From the NCBI RefSeq assembly GCF_025965855.1, contig NZ_JAOPWB010000229.1, forward strand, positions 1-37,382: a stretch of 37,382 nt of DNA, given 5' to 3'. Below, one piece after another: positions 30,897-37,382 of the stretch. This DNA is from Mycobacterium sp. GTDB lineage: Bacteria > Actinomycetota > Actinomycetes > Mycobacteriales > Mycobacteriaceae. The translations under genes were made by a program, and so were the position numbers. Positions within the stretch are counted from its first letter, which is position 1; each line of letters opens with the position of its first letter. A model generated the notes under the pieces. That model ran no database searches and was not told the DNA's origin. It saw nothing but the letters and a program-made list of their open reading frames with translations.

Positions 30897-31343
30897 GTGT
30901 TGATGGCCCGTCTGTTGGCGTTGAAGTTGGTTCGGCGTCGGTATTGGGAATTGGTCGCCGAGGGTGTGCCGCCGTGGGTGGCCGCGGGGCGGCTCGGCGT
31001 GTCGGAAACCACTGGAGGGCGGTGGTTTCGTGATGCTGGCGGGGTGAAGGCACAGTTCAAGGAGCCCCAGGGGCAGAAGCGGCCGCGGTTGTCGCCCGAT
31101 GAGCGCGAGGAGATCCGGGTCGGCACCGAATGTCACGAGTCGATTCGATCTATGGCTCGCCGGTTGGGACGGGCGCCGTCGACGATCATGCGCGAGATCG
31201 ATCGCAGCGGGCGCTGCCGCGAGGCGCCGGGCCGCTACCGGGCCCGTTATCGGTTCGGCGCCGATCGCGGCGGCTGGGACGCCAGATCTTTCGCTGCAGA
31301 ATGTCGATCTCGGCGCAACATAAACGGCGCGACTGTGGTGTGA
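30897..31343 (+). pseudogene. Truncated IS30-family transposase
   Basis: The frame encodes 148 aa; ATG 30903 is the likely true start after GAGGAG. Residues about 10-45 form a helix-turn-helix (VPPWVAAGRLGVSETTGGRWF), and 65-115 a second one (LSPDEREEIRVG..SIRSMARRLGRAPSTIMREI) plus YRARYRFGADRGG, typical of IS30 N-termini. Homology seems to stop near SFAAE, after which the tail is unrelated, and the DDE catalytic domain is missing. It is therefore a remnant, with the deletion point near 31290-31320. Confidence 0.75.
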
Positions 31344-31436
31344 GTCGTTTCGGAGTAGCGCTGTCACTCTGTCGGAGGAGAAAATCCCGCTGGTTGGGGG
31401 ACGCGCACTGGGTGAGCTGTCCCGTACCCTGGCCAC

Positions 31437-32252
31437 GTGCCACCGATCGATCACCAATTGAACCTCACCACGCAGGCGATCCTGACGGACCTCAGCTGGG
31501 GCCTGACGGCGATTCTGTTGGTAATCGCGATCCGGATGGGTATGCGCGAACGGACGCCGTTCTATGCGCTCGTGGTGTTGGGGGCCTTGGTCGGCGCATT
31601 CGCCGAGCCGCTTTATGACGTGGCGATGATGCTGTACTTCTACTCCACACCAGGCATGTGGACGCATTTCACCGCGTTCGACATCCCGCAACCGATCTGG
31701 ACGCACAGCGGTTATGTGGTGCTGTATGCCGCCCCTGCTATCTATATCAGTCGCCAGATCGCCCGCGGCTTAATGACTCGCCGCACGCTGTTTGTCTGGG
31801 CCGGCATCACGTTGCTTGAATCGGCCACGTTCGAGATCGTCGGCATCAACGGCGGCCTCTACAGTTACTGGGGGCCACACGTCTTCCGGATCTTCCAGTA
31901 CCCCTTGGTGATTGGCGTGCTCGAAGCCGCCCAGGTGATCTGCTTCGCGGTGGCGGCGACGCAGCTGCGTGCACGCTGCAGCGGTCAGTGGCAGCTGCTG
32001 GGCCTCTTCGTGCTTTTCCCGTGCACGTTCTTCATGGCCAACTTTGGCGCGGGCTGGCCGACCATCATCGCCGTGCATCTCAAGCACACCTCGACGCCAG
32101 TGGTTGCGGCCGCAGCGGTGCTGAGCATCTGCTTCGCGGTCCTACTGGTGCGAGCTGCCGCGTCGCTCCTGCCGCCACGATCAGCCGCCGCTGCGGAGGC
32201 TGGCGCGAGCAGCCTGGGGGAACGAGTGCAGCCGGTCCTCGGCGAACGCTAG
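31437..32252 (+). CDS. Seven-helix membrane protein of unknown function
   Basis: A 271-aa protein with about seven transmembrane helices, for example WGLTAILLVIAIRMGM, FYALVVLGALVGAFAEPLYD, SGYVVLYAAPAIYIS, TLFVWAGITLLESATFEIV and VVAAAAVLSICFAVLLV. Striking motifs are AEPLYDVAMMLYFYS, TFEIVGINGGLYSYWGPH and a terminal Ala/Pro-rich tail. GTG 31437 is the start. I do not recognise a characterised family. Its stop overlaps that of the convergent LpqH-family gene in the sequence CTAG. It follows the IS30 remnant. Confidence 0.72.
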   Translation: MPPIDHQLNLTTQAILTDLSWGLTAILLVIAIRMGMRERTPFYALVVLGALVGAFAEPLYDVAMMLYFYSTPGMWTHFTAFDIPQPIWTHSGYVVLYAAPAIYISRQIARGLMTRRTLFVWAGITLLESATFEIVGINGGLYSYWGPHVFRIFQYPLVIGVLEAAQVICFAVAATQLRARCSGQWQLLGLFVLFPCTFFMANFGAGWPTIIAVHLKHTSTPVVAAAAVLSICFAVLLVRAAASLLPPRSAAAAEAGASSLGERVQPVLGER

Positions 32253-32689
32253 CAGGCCACCTTTACCGCGAAGGTTTCCGCAGTGCGGGTGCTGGGGTGC
32301 TCGGCGGCGAAGCCGTCCGCGGTACCGGTGATGCTGTAGGTCCGGTCCACCATAGTGATTTGGGCACTTCCCTGCAGATGTGTCCAATAGCTGCCGGTGA
32401 ACCCGCCGACGTTGTTGAAGGTGACCGCTTTTGCTGTCGGTGCTGTCGCGTTGTCGACCAGCAAAGTCACCTCACCGTCGGTCTGGCCGATAACGACGCT
32501 CGTCAGAGATTGGATGGTCTGGCACCTGACGTCACCCGTTGTCTTGCTGCCCGCAGCATCGATAATCACTTGCGCGGTGCCGGCGGCCAAGGCGCCTTCG
32601 GGCAGTGTCGGTTGCGCCGGCGATTGCGACGAACAACTTGCGACGCCCCCGATTACTAGCGTTGCCGCGGCAATGTATCGGCTCTGCAT
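32249..32689 (-). CDS. LpqH-family (19-kDa antigen-like) lipoprotein
   Basis: A 146-aa lipoprotein with signal peptide and lipobox GVASC (Cys19). The mature part matches the LpqH/LppE family: TGDVRCQTIQSLTSVVIG, VTFNNVGGFTGSYW, AQITMVDRTYSITGTADGF and the terminal FAVKVAC, with the family's conserved Cys pair (the VRC and final VAC). LpqH-type proteins are surface-exposed, TLR2-active lipoproteins. ATG 32689 has a GAGGTGAG site. It is 62 bp downstream of the CAP gene and probably ends the mce-linked transcription unit. Confidence 0.88.
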   Translation of the reverse strand: MQSRYIAAATLVIGGVASCSSQSPAQPTLPEGALAAGTAQVIIDAAGSKTTGDVRCQTIQSLTSVVIGQTDGEVTLLVDNATAPTAKAVTFNNVGGFTGSYWTHLQGSAQITMVDRTYSITGTADGFAAEHPSTRTAETFAVKVAC

Positions 32690-32751
32690 GCACTCACCTC
32701 GCTGTGTTGGCGACCGTGTGATCGTTGGGCCGTTCCGATCACCGCGCTCGC

Positions 32752-33426
32752 CTACTGCGGCGGCTGGCCGGGCGGTGGGTACACGCCGCGCAGGATCCAC
32801 GGCAGCCAGCCGATGCCGAATTCGACCTCGTCGCTGGCGTCGTAGTCCGGGGTCGGATCGGGCGGAATGTTCTCCTGCATGGCCGCCACAGGCGCAGGCC
32901 CCGTTGGCGGTGCCTGCGGTGGGCGCGCAGGCTGCCCGTAGACAGCAACTACGACGGTGCGATCCAGGCTGTTTTCCGACCACACCCCGACTTGGCTGTT
33001 GGCGCAATTGGACATGACCGCGAAATCCGCAGGGTTGTAGTACCACTGGTTGATCAACTCGATGCCGCTGATCGCCAGGGCGGGATTGATCGCCACGGTT
33101 TCGGCCACTGGACCGTGGAAGCCCGCTCTGCCGGCGCGGTCTTGGGGGGTGGACCCGTCTGAGCCGATGTCACCGTCGAGGCTCCGGTTGTTCAACACAT
33201 CGTGGGTTTGCCACTGGGCAGCCAGTTGAAGCTGGGGATTGTTTCTGACGTCGTTGGTGCAGCCCGCCTGATGCTGCATCTGGTAGACGTTGGCGACCAC
33301 GCCGTCATTGAGTCGCTTGTTGTTCGGTACGAGCGTGTTGTTGTCACCATCCGCATGTGCGGCGGGCATACCCAGCATGGCGGCGACGACCACCAAGGCG
33401 GGCGGGGCAAGCGGCCGATACTGCAT
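32752..33426 (-). CDS. Secreted CAP-domain (SCP/PR1) protein
   Basis: A 224-aa exported protein: signal peptide (LVVVAAMLGMPAAHA), then a CAP fold with MQHQAGCTNDVRNNPQLQLAAQWQTHDVLNN, GRAGFHGPVAETVAINP, INQWYYNPADFAVMSNCANSQVGVWSEN and VVVAVYG. The two cysteines are positioned to form a disulfide. A Pro-rich tail (RPPQAPPTGPAPVA; PPPGQPPQ) follows. Related proteins bind lipids or act as extracellular factors. ATG 33426 has GAGGAGAT upstream, 16 bp after the DUF732 stop, so it is in the mce-linked operon. Confidence 0.85.
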   Translation of the reverse strand: MQYRPLAPPALVVVAAMLGMPAAHADGDNNTLVPNNKRLNDGVVANVYQMQHQAGCTNDVRNNPQLQLAAQWQTHDVLNNRSLDGDIGSDGSTPQDRAGRAGFHGPVAETVAINPALAISGIELINQWYYNPADFAVMSNCANSQVGVWSENSLDRTVVVAVYGQPARPPQAPPTGPAPVAAMQENIPPDPTPDYDASDEVEFGIGWLPWILRGVYPPPGQPPQ

Positions 33427-33442
33427 GTTGATCTCCTCTTGT

Positions 33443-33838
33443 TCAGCCGCCGGCGAGCGGTGGCCGGTAGTGTGCTGCCGAATTTCGCAACTGCCAGATC
33501 AGCGCGGGGCACAGTTCGTTAACCGCCTGACTGATCAGATACGAAGCCTGGAATTCGTCGGAGGTGTTGAAGTCGCCCTTTACGTCGCCCATCACCTGCG
33601 CATAGGTGCGGCCCTGAGATACCTTGTCGCAGATGCCATGTCCGTAGCTCAAGGCGGCGTCAGCGTTGGCGAAGTTATAGCCGGGGCGCACCGTCACGTT
33701 GACCAGATAGGCCACCACATCGGCGCGTGCAGATGGTGTGACCGCGACTGGCACGACACCGAGTAGACCTGCACACGCGAAAACCACAGCCGCAAGCAGT
33801 TTGTCCTGCGTGCGATGGGATACGGATCGGTGCTGCAC
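33443..33838 (-). CDS. DUF732-family exported protein
   Basis: A 131-aa protein with a signal peptide (LLAAVVFACAGLLGVVPVAVTPSARA) and a small helical DUF732 domain: YNFANADAALSYGHGICDKVSQGRTYAQVM, then FQASYLISQAVNELCPAL, with the two conserved cysteines. DUF732 proteins are abundant, small secreted mycobacterial proteins without known function. GTG 33838 starts 13 bp after the Mce-associated gene's stop. A Pro/Gly tail follows. Membership in the mce-linked operon is by spacing. Confidence 0.85.
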   Translation of the reverse strand: MQHRSVSHRTQDKLLAAVVFACAGLLGVVPVAVTPSARADVVAYLVNVTVRPGYNFANADAALSYGHGICDKVSQGRTYAQVMGDVKGDFNTSDEFQASYLISQAVNELCPALIWQLRNSAAHYRPPLAGG

Positions 33839-33851
33839 GGTCGTCGTCCGA

Positions 33852-34568
33852 TCAGACTGGATCGAATCCGGAGATCAGCCAACGGCCATCGATGTTGTCG
33901 AGGGTGACCCGAACGCTGGATGCGGTGTTGGTCGGCGCGTCCTGGCCGACAATAACGGTCTGGTTCACCAGCAGCAGGACGACGGCGTGGTTGGCGGTCG
34001 CCGACTTCGAGGCGGCGCCCGGGACAGTCGCCACCGCGGAGATCTGCTTTTGCTTGGCTCCTGGGATCACCACATCGTGGGTCAGCGATGTGTAGGAGCT
34101 GAGGAACGTGCCGGTCAGTCTGGCCCGCGCGGCCTCAAGGTCCTTCTGCACAGTGTCGGGCCGGTAGGACAGCAGCGCGATGGTGCCGTCGGTGGCCGCC
34201 CGCACGGATTCCGCGCGGGCAACCGCAGCGTCGCGGAGAGAGACGTCCTGCCATTTCAGATAGCCCGCTGTTGATGCCAGCAGCAAAGCCAGCCCGGGCA
34301 GCAGCGCGTAGGTGATCAGCCGCGACCAGCGGATGCGGCGGCGCTCTCTCGCCGGCGGCTCATCGTCGGCCCCGTCTGGCTCCGTGCCGGTCTCGCTGAC
34401 TTCGGTATCGTCCTTCGCTGTCGTGTCGGCGGCGGTGTCATCCGCAACGGTCGCGTCCTGCGCGGTCTCGTCCTCAATGATCGCCGTTTGCACTGGCTCA
34501 GCCGGTGTTTCCATCTCGGAGCCGATACCCTTCTGGTCGCCGGCTTGGCGTGACTTGAGCCGCATCAT
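33852..34568 (-). CDS. Mce-associated membrane protein
   Basis: A 238-aa protein with an acidic, Thr/Asp/Glu-rich cytoplasmic N-terminus of about 75 residues, one helix (LITYALLPGLALLLASTAGYLKW), and an extracytoplasmic Mas-type domain (LLSYRPDTVQKDLEAARARLTGTFLSSYTSLTHDVVIPGAKQK..ISAVATVPGAA) ending GRWLISGFDPV. Mas/Mam proteins sit beside mce genes and stabilise or connect the lipid-import complex. ATG 34568 overlaps the upstream stop by 4 bp (ATGA), so the two associated proteins are coupled. Confidence 0.88.
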   Translation of the reverse strand: MMRLKSRQAGDQKGIGSEMETPAEPVQTAIIEDETAQDATVADDTAADTTAKDDTEVSETGTEPDGADDEPPARERRRIRWSRLITYALLPGLALLLASTAGYLKWQDVSLRDAAVARAESVRAATDGTIALLSYRPDTVQKDLEAARARLTGTFLSSYTSLTHDVVIPGAKQKQISAVATVPGAASKSATANHAVVLLLVNQTVIVGQDAPTNTASSVRVTLDNIDGRWLISGFDPV

Positions 34569-35227
34569 GGCACGAATCCCACGTTAGAAACCTTCACCTG
34601 ATCGCCGACTCTTTGCACGTAGATGCGCATTCGCCAGGCCCGCGGCTCCTGATCGGTTTCGCCGGCATTCGACGTCTGCACGGACACCGCCACCAGCGCC
34701 TGGGCTGTGTCGGCCGTCTCCGACTCCAGCCCAGCCTCGGTAATCGTGCCGACCGTGGACGCCTTGGCTTGCTTAACCACCTCGATGAATGGTTTTGACC
34801 GCTTGGCGAAGTCGTCGTAGAACTCCCCCGTCGCGCCGTCCAGAATCCGGCGCACATCAGCGTCGGCATGCTGCCAGTCGATCGTCGTCAAGTTCAGCGC
34901 GCCCTGCCTAGCCACCTGTAGAAATTGACTTCGCTGGACCTCTGCCTTCTGCGACTGGTGGACACGAAATCCCGACCATCCCACGAGGACCGACAAGGCG
35001 ACGACGACCGTCAGACTGAACAGCGTCGCCCACCGCTGCGGCGACATCCTTTTTCTTTTTTTGGATCGGGCCTTCGGTTCGCTGTCTGCGTCATCCGCAG
35101 CGGGCTCGGAGGTTGCGCCCTCCTCGTCGATCTCATCGACTTCGTCGACTGCGTCGACTTGGTCGACTGCGTCATCATCCGTGCGCAGGTCTGAATCAGT
35201 CGCTACCAACATACTGTCCTCCGTCAT
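34565..35227 (-). CDS. Mce-associated membrane protein
   Basis: A 220-aa paralogue-type Mas protein. The N-terminus is a highly acidic repeat-like stretch (DAVDQVDAVDEVDEIDEE) and a Lys/Arg patch (KARSKKRKR) before a single helix (LFSLTVVVALSVLVGWSGF). The outer domain includes QVARQGALNLTTIDWQHADADVRRILDGATGEFYDDFAKRS and RMRIYVQRVGDQVKVSNVGFVP, as in mycobacterial Mce-associated proteins. ATG 35227 is 30 bp after the mceF stop. It would act with the adjacent Mas protein at the membrane. Confidence 0.88.
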   Translation of the reverse strand: MTEDSMLVATDSDLRTDDDAVDQVDAVDEVDEIDEEGATSEPAADDADSEPKARSKKRKRMSPQRWATLFSLTVVVALSVLVGWSGFRVHQSQKAEVQRSQFLQVARQGALNLTTIDWQHADADVRRILDGATGEFYDDFAKRSKPFIEVVKQAKASTVGTITEAGLESETADTAQALVAVSVQTSNAGETDQEPRAWRMRIYVQRVGDQVKVSNVGFVP

Positions 35228-35257
35228 CGTGATTGGAACGTTTGCGCGTTATTGCTG

Positions 35258-36715
35258 TCATCTGCCCGGGGGCGGCAACAGCATCGATTGCCATGTCTTG
35301 TCCTTCGGCGCGTTTTGGGCCAGGTCGGATTGGGTGTACTGACGCCCGTCCGGTGCGATATAGGTGCCGGTGGCCGGGTCATACGGCGCGGCGGCTATGG
35401 GTGGCGGCGCGGCAGCCGGCGGACGAGCTGCCTGCGGAGACCCGGGTGGCAGCTGGGGGATGCCCTGACCGGACAAGGTTGCGTTGGGGTCACCTTTCCA
35501 GTTGTTGCCGTCGTTGAGCGGCACATACGGTTCGTTGCTTTCGCACAGCTTCACCGTGGGTGCGCGCTTGCCGGGCACGGTTTCACACGGGGTGTTGCGG
35601 GCGCCTCGCACGTTGAGCCACGAATCCTGCGGCACCCTGCAGTACAGGTCGCCGGCCGGGCGGTTCGGGTAGTCCTCGAACGTCGGGATCCGCTGCTGCT
35701 GGGCCGGCAGGAACCCGGTGGCGCACGGCGGCGGCAGGTTGAGGTTGAGGTTGAAGCTCAGGTACTGACCCCGGTATCCCTGCTTGGTGTTTGCGTTGGC
35801 GACGATGCCGGCCTGTTCGGCGTTGATGGACATGGGGAACACCGCCAGCAGCTGTTCGATGTCGTTCTGGTAGACGAGGGCGACCTTGGCGACGCTGACG
35901 AGATTGGCCAGCAGGATTGGCAGGGTGGGTTGCAGCCGCTCGAACAGTTGACGTGCCTCGTCGAACGCTGGGCCGCCCTTGTCGATGACGCCCGCGGCGG
36001 CCTCGTCGTGGGTCTGCAACTCAGTGGTCACGGTGGCCAGGTTCGATGCCCATGCCGCAATCGCATCGGACGTGTTGGTCTGCGAGTCGAGCACCGGCTT
36101 CGATTGATCGATCAGGGCCACCAGCGGGTCAAGGTTTTTGCGCGCGTCGATCGCCAGGTTGGACGAACCCGTAATCAGGCGGGAAAGCTCGGGGCCGAGC
36201 CCGCCCACCGCGGTGTACGACTCGTCGATGACGGTCTTCAGGTTGTCGTGAGGTATTGCCCCCAGAGCGGTGTTGGCGGCGGTGAGCAGGCTGTTGATGT
36301 CTGGCGGCACGGAGGTGTCGGCCACCGGAATCACGTCGCCGTCCTTCAGCGGCGGCGCAGTTCCGTTGCGGGGCAACAGCTCGACGTACGATTCGCCGAT
36401 CGCCGATTGGCTGTGCACCTCGGCTTTGAGATCCGACGGTATGTGGATACCGGATTTCAGCGTCAGCACAGCTTCGACCCCGGAGTCGGTCAGGCGCACG
36501 GATTCCACCCGGCCCACCTCGGTGCCGCGATAGGTGACGTTGCCGGTGCCATACAGCCCTCCGGATTGCGGCAGCTCCATCTTCACGGTGTAGCGACCGA
36601 CGCCGAACAGCATGGCCGGCAGCTTCACGAAGTGCAGAGACATCACTGCCAGCGCGACCAGCGCGATCACGCTAAAGACAGCCAGTTGGATCTTGACTCT
36701 TCGGTGTAGATGCAT
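35258..36715 (-). CDS. mceF: Mce family protein MceF
   Basis: A 485-aa Mce protein: N-terminal helix (LAVFSVIALVALAVMSLHFV), MlaD/MCE domain at about 38-115 (YTVKMELPQSGGLYGTGNVTYRGTEVGRVESVRL), a long helical region, then a Cys/Pro-rich C-terminus (PPPCATGFLPAQQQRIP; GDLYCRVPQDSWLNVRGARNTPCETVPGKRAPTVKLC). This order and the GARN.PC..PGKRA segment match MceF of other mycobacterial mce operons. Six Mce proteins form a periplasmic tube for lipid import with YrbE permease. ATG 36715 begins one base after the preceding stop. Which mce locus this is cannot be decided here. Confidence 0.92.
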   Translation of the reverse strand: MHLHRRVKIQLAVFSVIALVALAVMSLHFVKLPAMLFGVGRYTVKMELPQSGGLYGTGNVTYRGTEVGRVESVRLTDSGVEAVLTLKSGIHIPSDLKAEVHSQSAIGESYVELLPRNGTAPPLKDGDVIPVADTSVPPDINSLLTAANTALGAIPHDNLKTVIDESYTAVGGLGPELSRLITGSSNLAIDARKNLDPLVALIDQSKPVLDSQTNTSDAIAAWASNLATVTTELQTHDEAAAGVIDKGGPAFDEARQLFERLQPTLPILLANLVSVAKVALVYQNDIEQLLAVFPMSINAEQAGIVANANTKQGYRGQYLSFNLNLNLPPPCATGFLPAQQQRIPTFEDYPNRPAGDLYCRVPQDSWLNVRGARNTPCETVPGKRAPTVKLCESNEPYVPLNDGNNWKGDPNATLSGQGIPQLPPGSPQAARPPAAAPPPIAAAPYDPATGTYIAPDGRQYTQSDLAQNAPKDKTWQSMLLPPPGR

Positions 36716-37382
36716 CTACGGCCCCTGGTCCCAGTGGTACGGAACGGTCAGCGGATTGCCGCGCACGGACGGGGTACCCGCGGTGCACGGGCTGGGGTAT
36801 TGGCCGATGGTGCGGCCCCACTGCAGTTCTAACTGGGTCAGATGGCACTCGAACCGGGTGCCGGTGAATATCCCTTGGTCGATTCGGCTGAGCGTGAGGT
36901 CGACGATCGCCGTCAGGTTGGCGTAGTCGCCGCGCTGAAAGTTCTCGAAGGTTTCGTTCGGGAAAGGGAAGGTGAGAAGGAGGCTGAGCGACCGGGTCAG
37001 GCTGGGCCCGGCGTTGGCGAGCGACTCCAGCACCGGCCCGACTTGCTGTAATTCCTTGACCAGGTTTTCTTTGGTCTTGTTGACCGAGTCGACGGTCAAG
37101 GCGCTGAATTTGCCCAGCTGGTCGGCCGCCTCGACGAGCTGGTCCCGGTCGCCGTTGAGCACCGCGAGCGCGTCGGGGATGGTCGCCAGGGCCCGATCCA
37201 GGACCGGTTGCTCGGCGGCGAACTTCCCAACCAGGTTGTTCAGGCTTTCGGTGGCCGCGATGATGTCACCCTTTTGGTCGTTGAGGTATGCGGCGAATTT
37301 GTCCAGCTGCCCAATCAGGCTTCGCAGATCTTGCTCGCGGCCCCGAAACGCGGTGCTGGACCGAGGTGCTGGCCTGGCAGCC
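36716..37382 (-). CDS. Mce family protein, probably MceE (partial, 5' end outside window)
   Basis: The frame is open to the window edge on the minus strand and ends in TAG at 36716-36718, just before mceF. The visible 220 or so residues are the Mce helical region (LIGQLDKFAAYLNDQKGDIIAA; TIPDALAVLNGDRDQLVEAADQLGKF; LQQVGPVLESLANAG) and the tail LTFPFPNETFENFQRGDYANL..CHLTQLELQWGR. Position immediately before mceF implies MceE, usually a lipoprotein (LprK-type), but its N-terminus and lipobox are not visible. It is part of the same lipid-import operon. Confidence 0.85.
   Translation of the reverse strand, partial: AARPAPRSSTAFRGREQDLRSLIGQLDKFAAYLNDQKGDIIAATESLNNLVGKFAAEQPVLDRALATIPDALAVLNGDRDQLVEAADQLGKFSALTVDSVNKTKENLVKELQQVGPVLESLANAGPSLTRSLSLLLTFPFPNETFENFQRGDYANLTAIVDLTLSRIDQGIFTGTRFECHLTQLELQWGRTIGQYPSPCTAGTPSVRGNPLTVPYHWDQGP

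Noticed and set aside
35049..35062. T-rich tract that could be a terminator U-tract
   Set aside because: It lies inside the Mce-associated gene and encodes its Lys/Arg patch; no stem precedes it.
35252..36709. 485-codon plus-strand open frame antisense to mceF
   Set aside because: Same length as mceF by mirror coding; composition is Arg/Gly/Val-rich and no family is seen.
1..37382. CRISPR arrays, tRNA or rRNA genes, prophage or replication origin
   Set aside because: No regularly spaced repeats, cloverleaf-like sequences, phage structural genes or iteron clusters were noticed by reading.

Overview
The window looks like chromosomal DNA of a non-tuberculous Mycobacterium. GC is high. There is an mce operon tail with Mce-associated proteins, and LpqH-, DUF3558-, DUF732- and PknH-sensor-type exported proteins, a gene mix typical of that genus. 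No tRNA, rRNA or CRISPR array was seen, and no gene-free stretch exceeds about 300 bases. The longest gaps (156-359, 1705-1903, 4551-4815, 7308-7529, 11851-12084, 17942-18202) hold only the hairpins and dyads listed.

Layout. (1) 1-155: right end of an IS3-family element. (2) 360-8858: mostly single genes: a DUF4242 protein, a DUF3558 lipoprotein, an exported hypothetical, a CysQ-type phosphatase, a membrane-anchored secreted protein, a thiolase, a DoxX-like membrane protein, a DMT-family transporter, a glyoxalase-fold protein and a PknH-sensor lipoprotein. These lead into a PRC/MgtE_N/CBS protein. (3) 7530-10531: that protein is translationally coupled to an NRAMP-like transporter with a non-canonical metal site, a likely Mg2+ (or other divalent cation) module. 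(4) 10549-18202: an MFS transporter with atypical codons, a 71-aa protein, htpG, a TIGR03085-type protein, a three-gene membrane cluster with orphan oxidase subunit III/IV-like proteins, and gpsA.

(5) 18203-30819: a catabolic island. A divergent GntR/FadR regulator faces twelve tightly packed, often overlapping genes: two acyl-CoA dehydrogenases, an SDR, a thiolase, a class I-like CoA-transferase, an HMG-CoA lyase, a BadH-like SDR, three crotonases, a DUF7064/7065-type lipocalin-like protein and an aminoglycoside-phosphotransferase-fold kinase. Together they can carry out CoA activation, dehydrogenation, hydration, oxidation and C-C cleavage. Two crotonases lack both hydratase glutamates but keep an acid at the dienoyl-CoA-isomerase position, one dehydrogenase lacks a visible catalytic base, and the kinase resembles those that phosphorylate hydroxyacyl-CoAs. 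The substrate is unknown; a cyclic or branched (terpenoid-like or alicyclic) acid is my best guess. This is the most likely undescribed system here.

(6) 30897-31343: a truncated IS30-family transposase, then a seven-helix membrane protein. (7) 32249-37382 (minus): end of an mce operon (mceE partial, mceF, two Mce-associated proteins) continuing into DUF732, CAP-domain and LpqH-family genes, apparently one lipid-import/secretion transcription unit.
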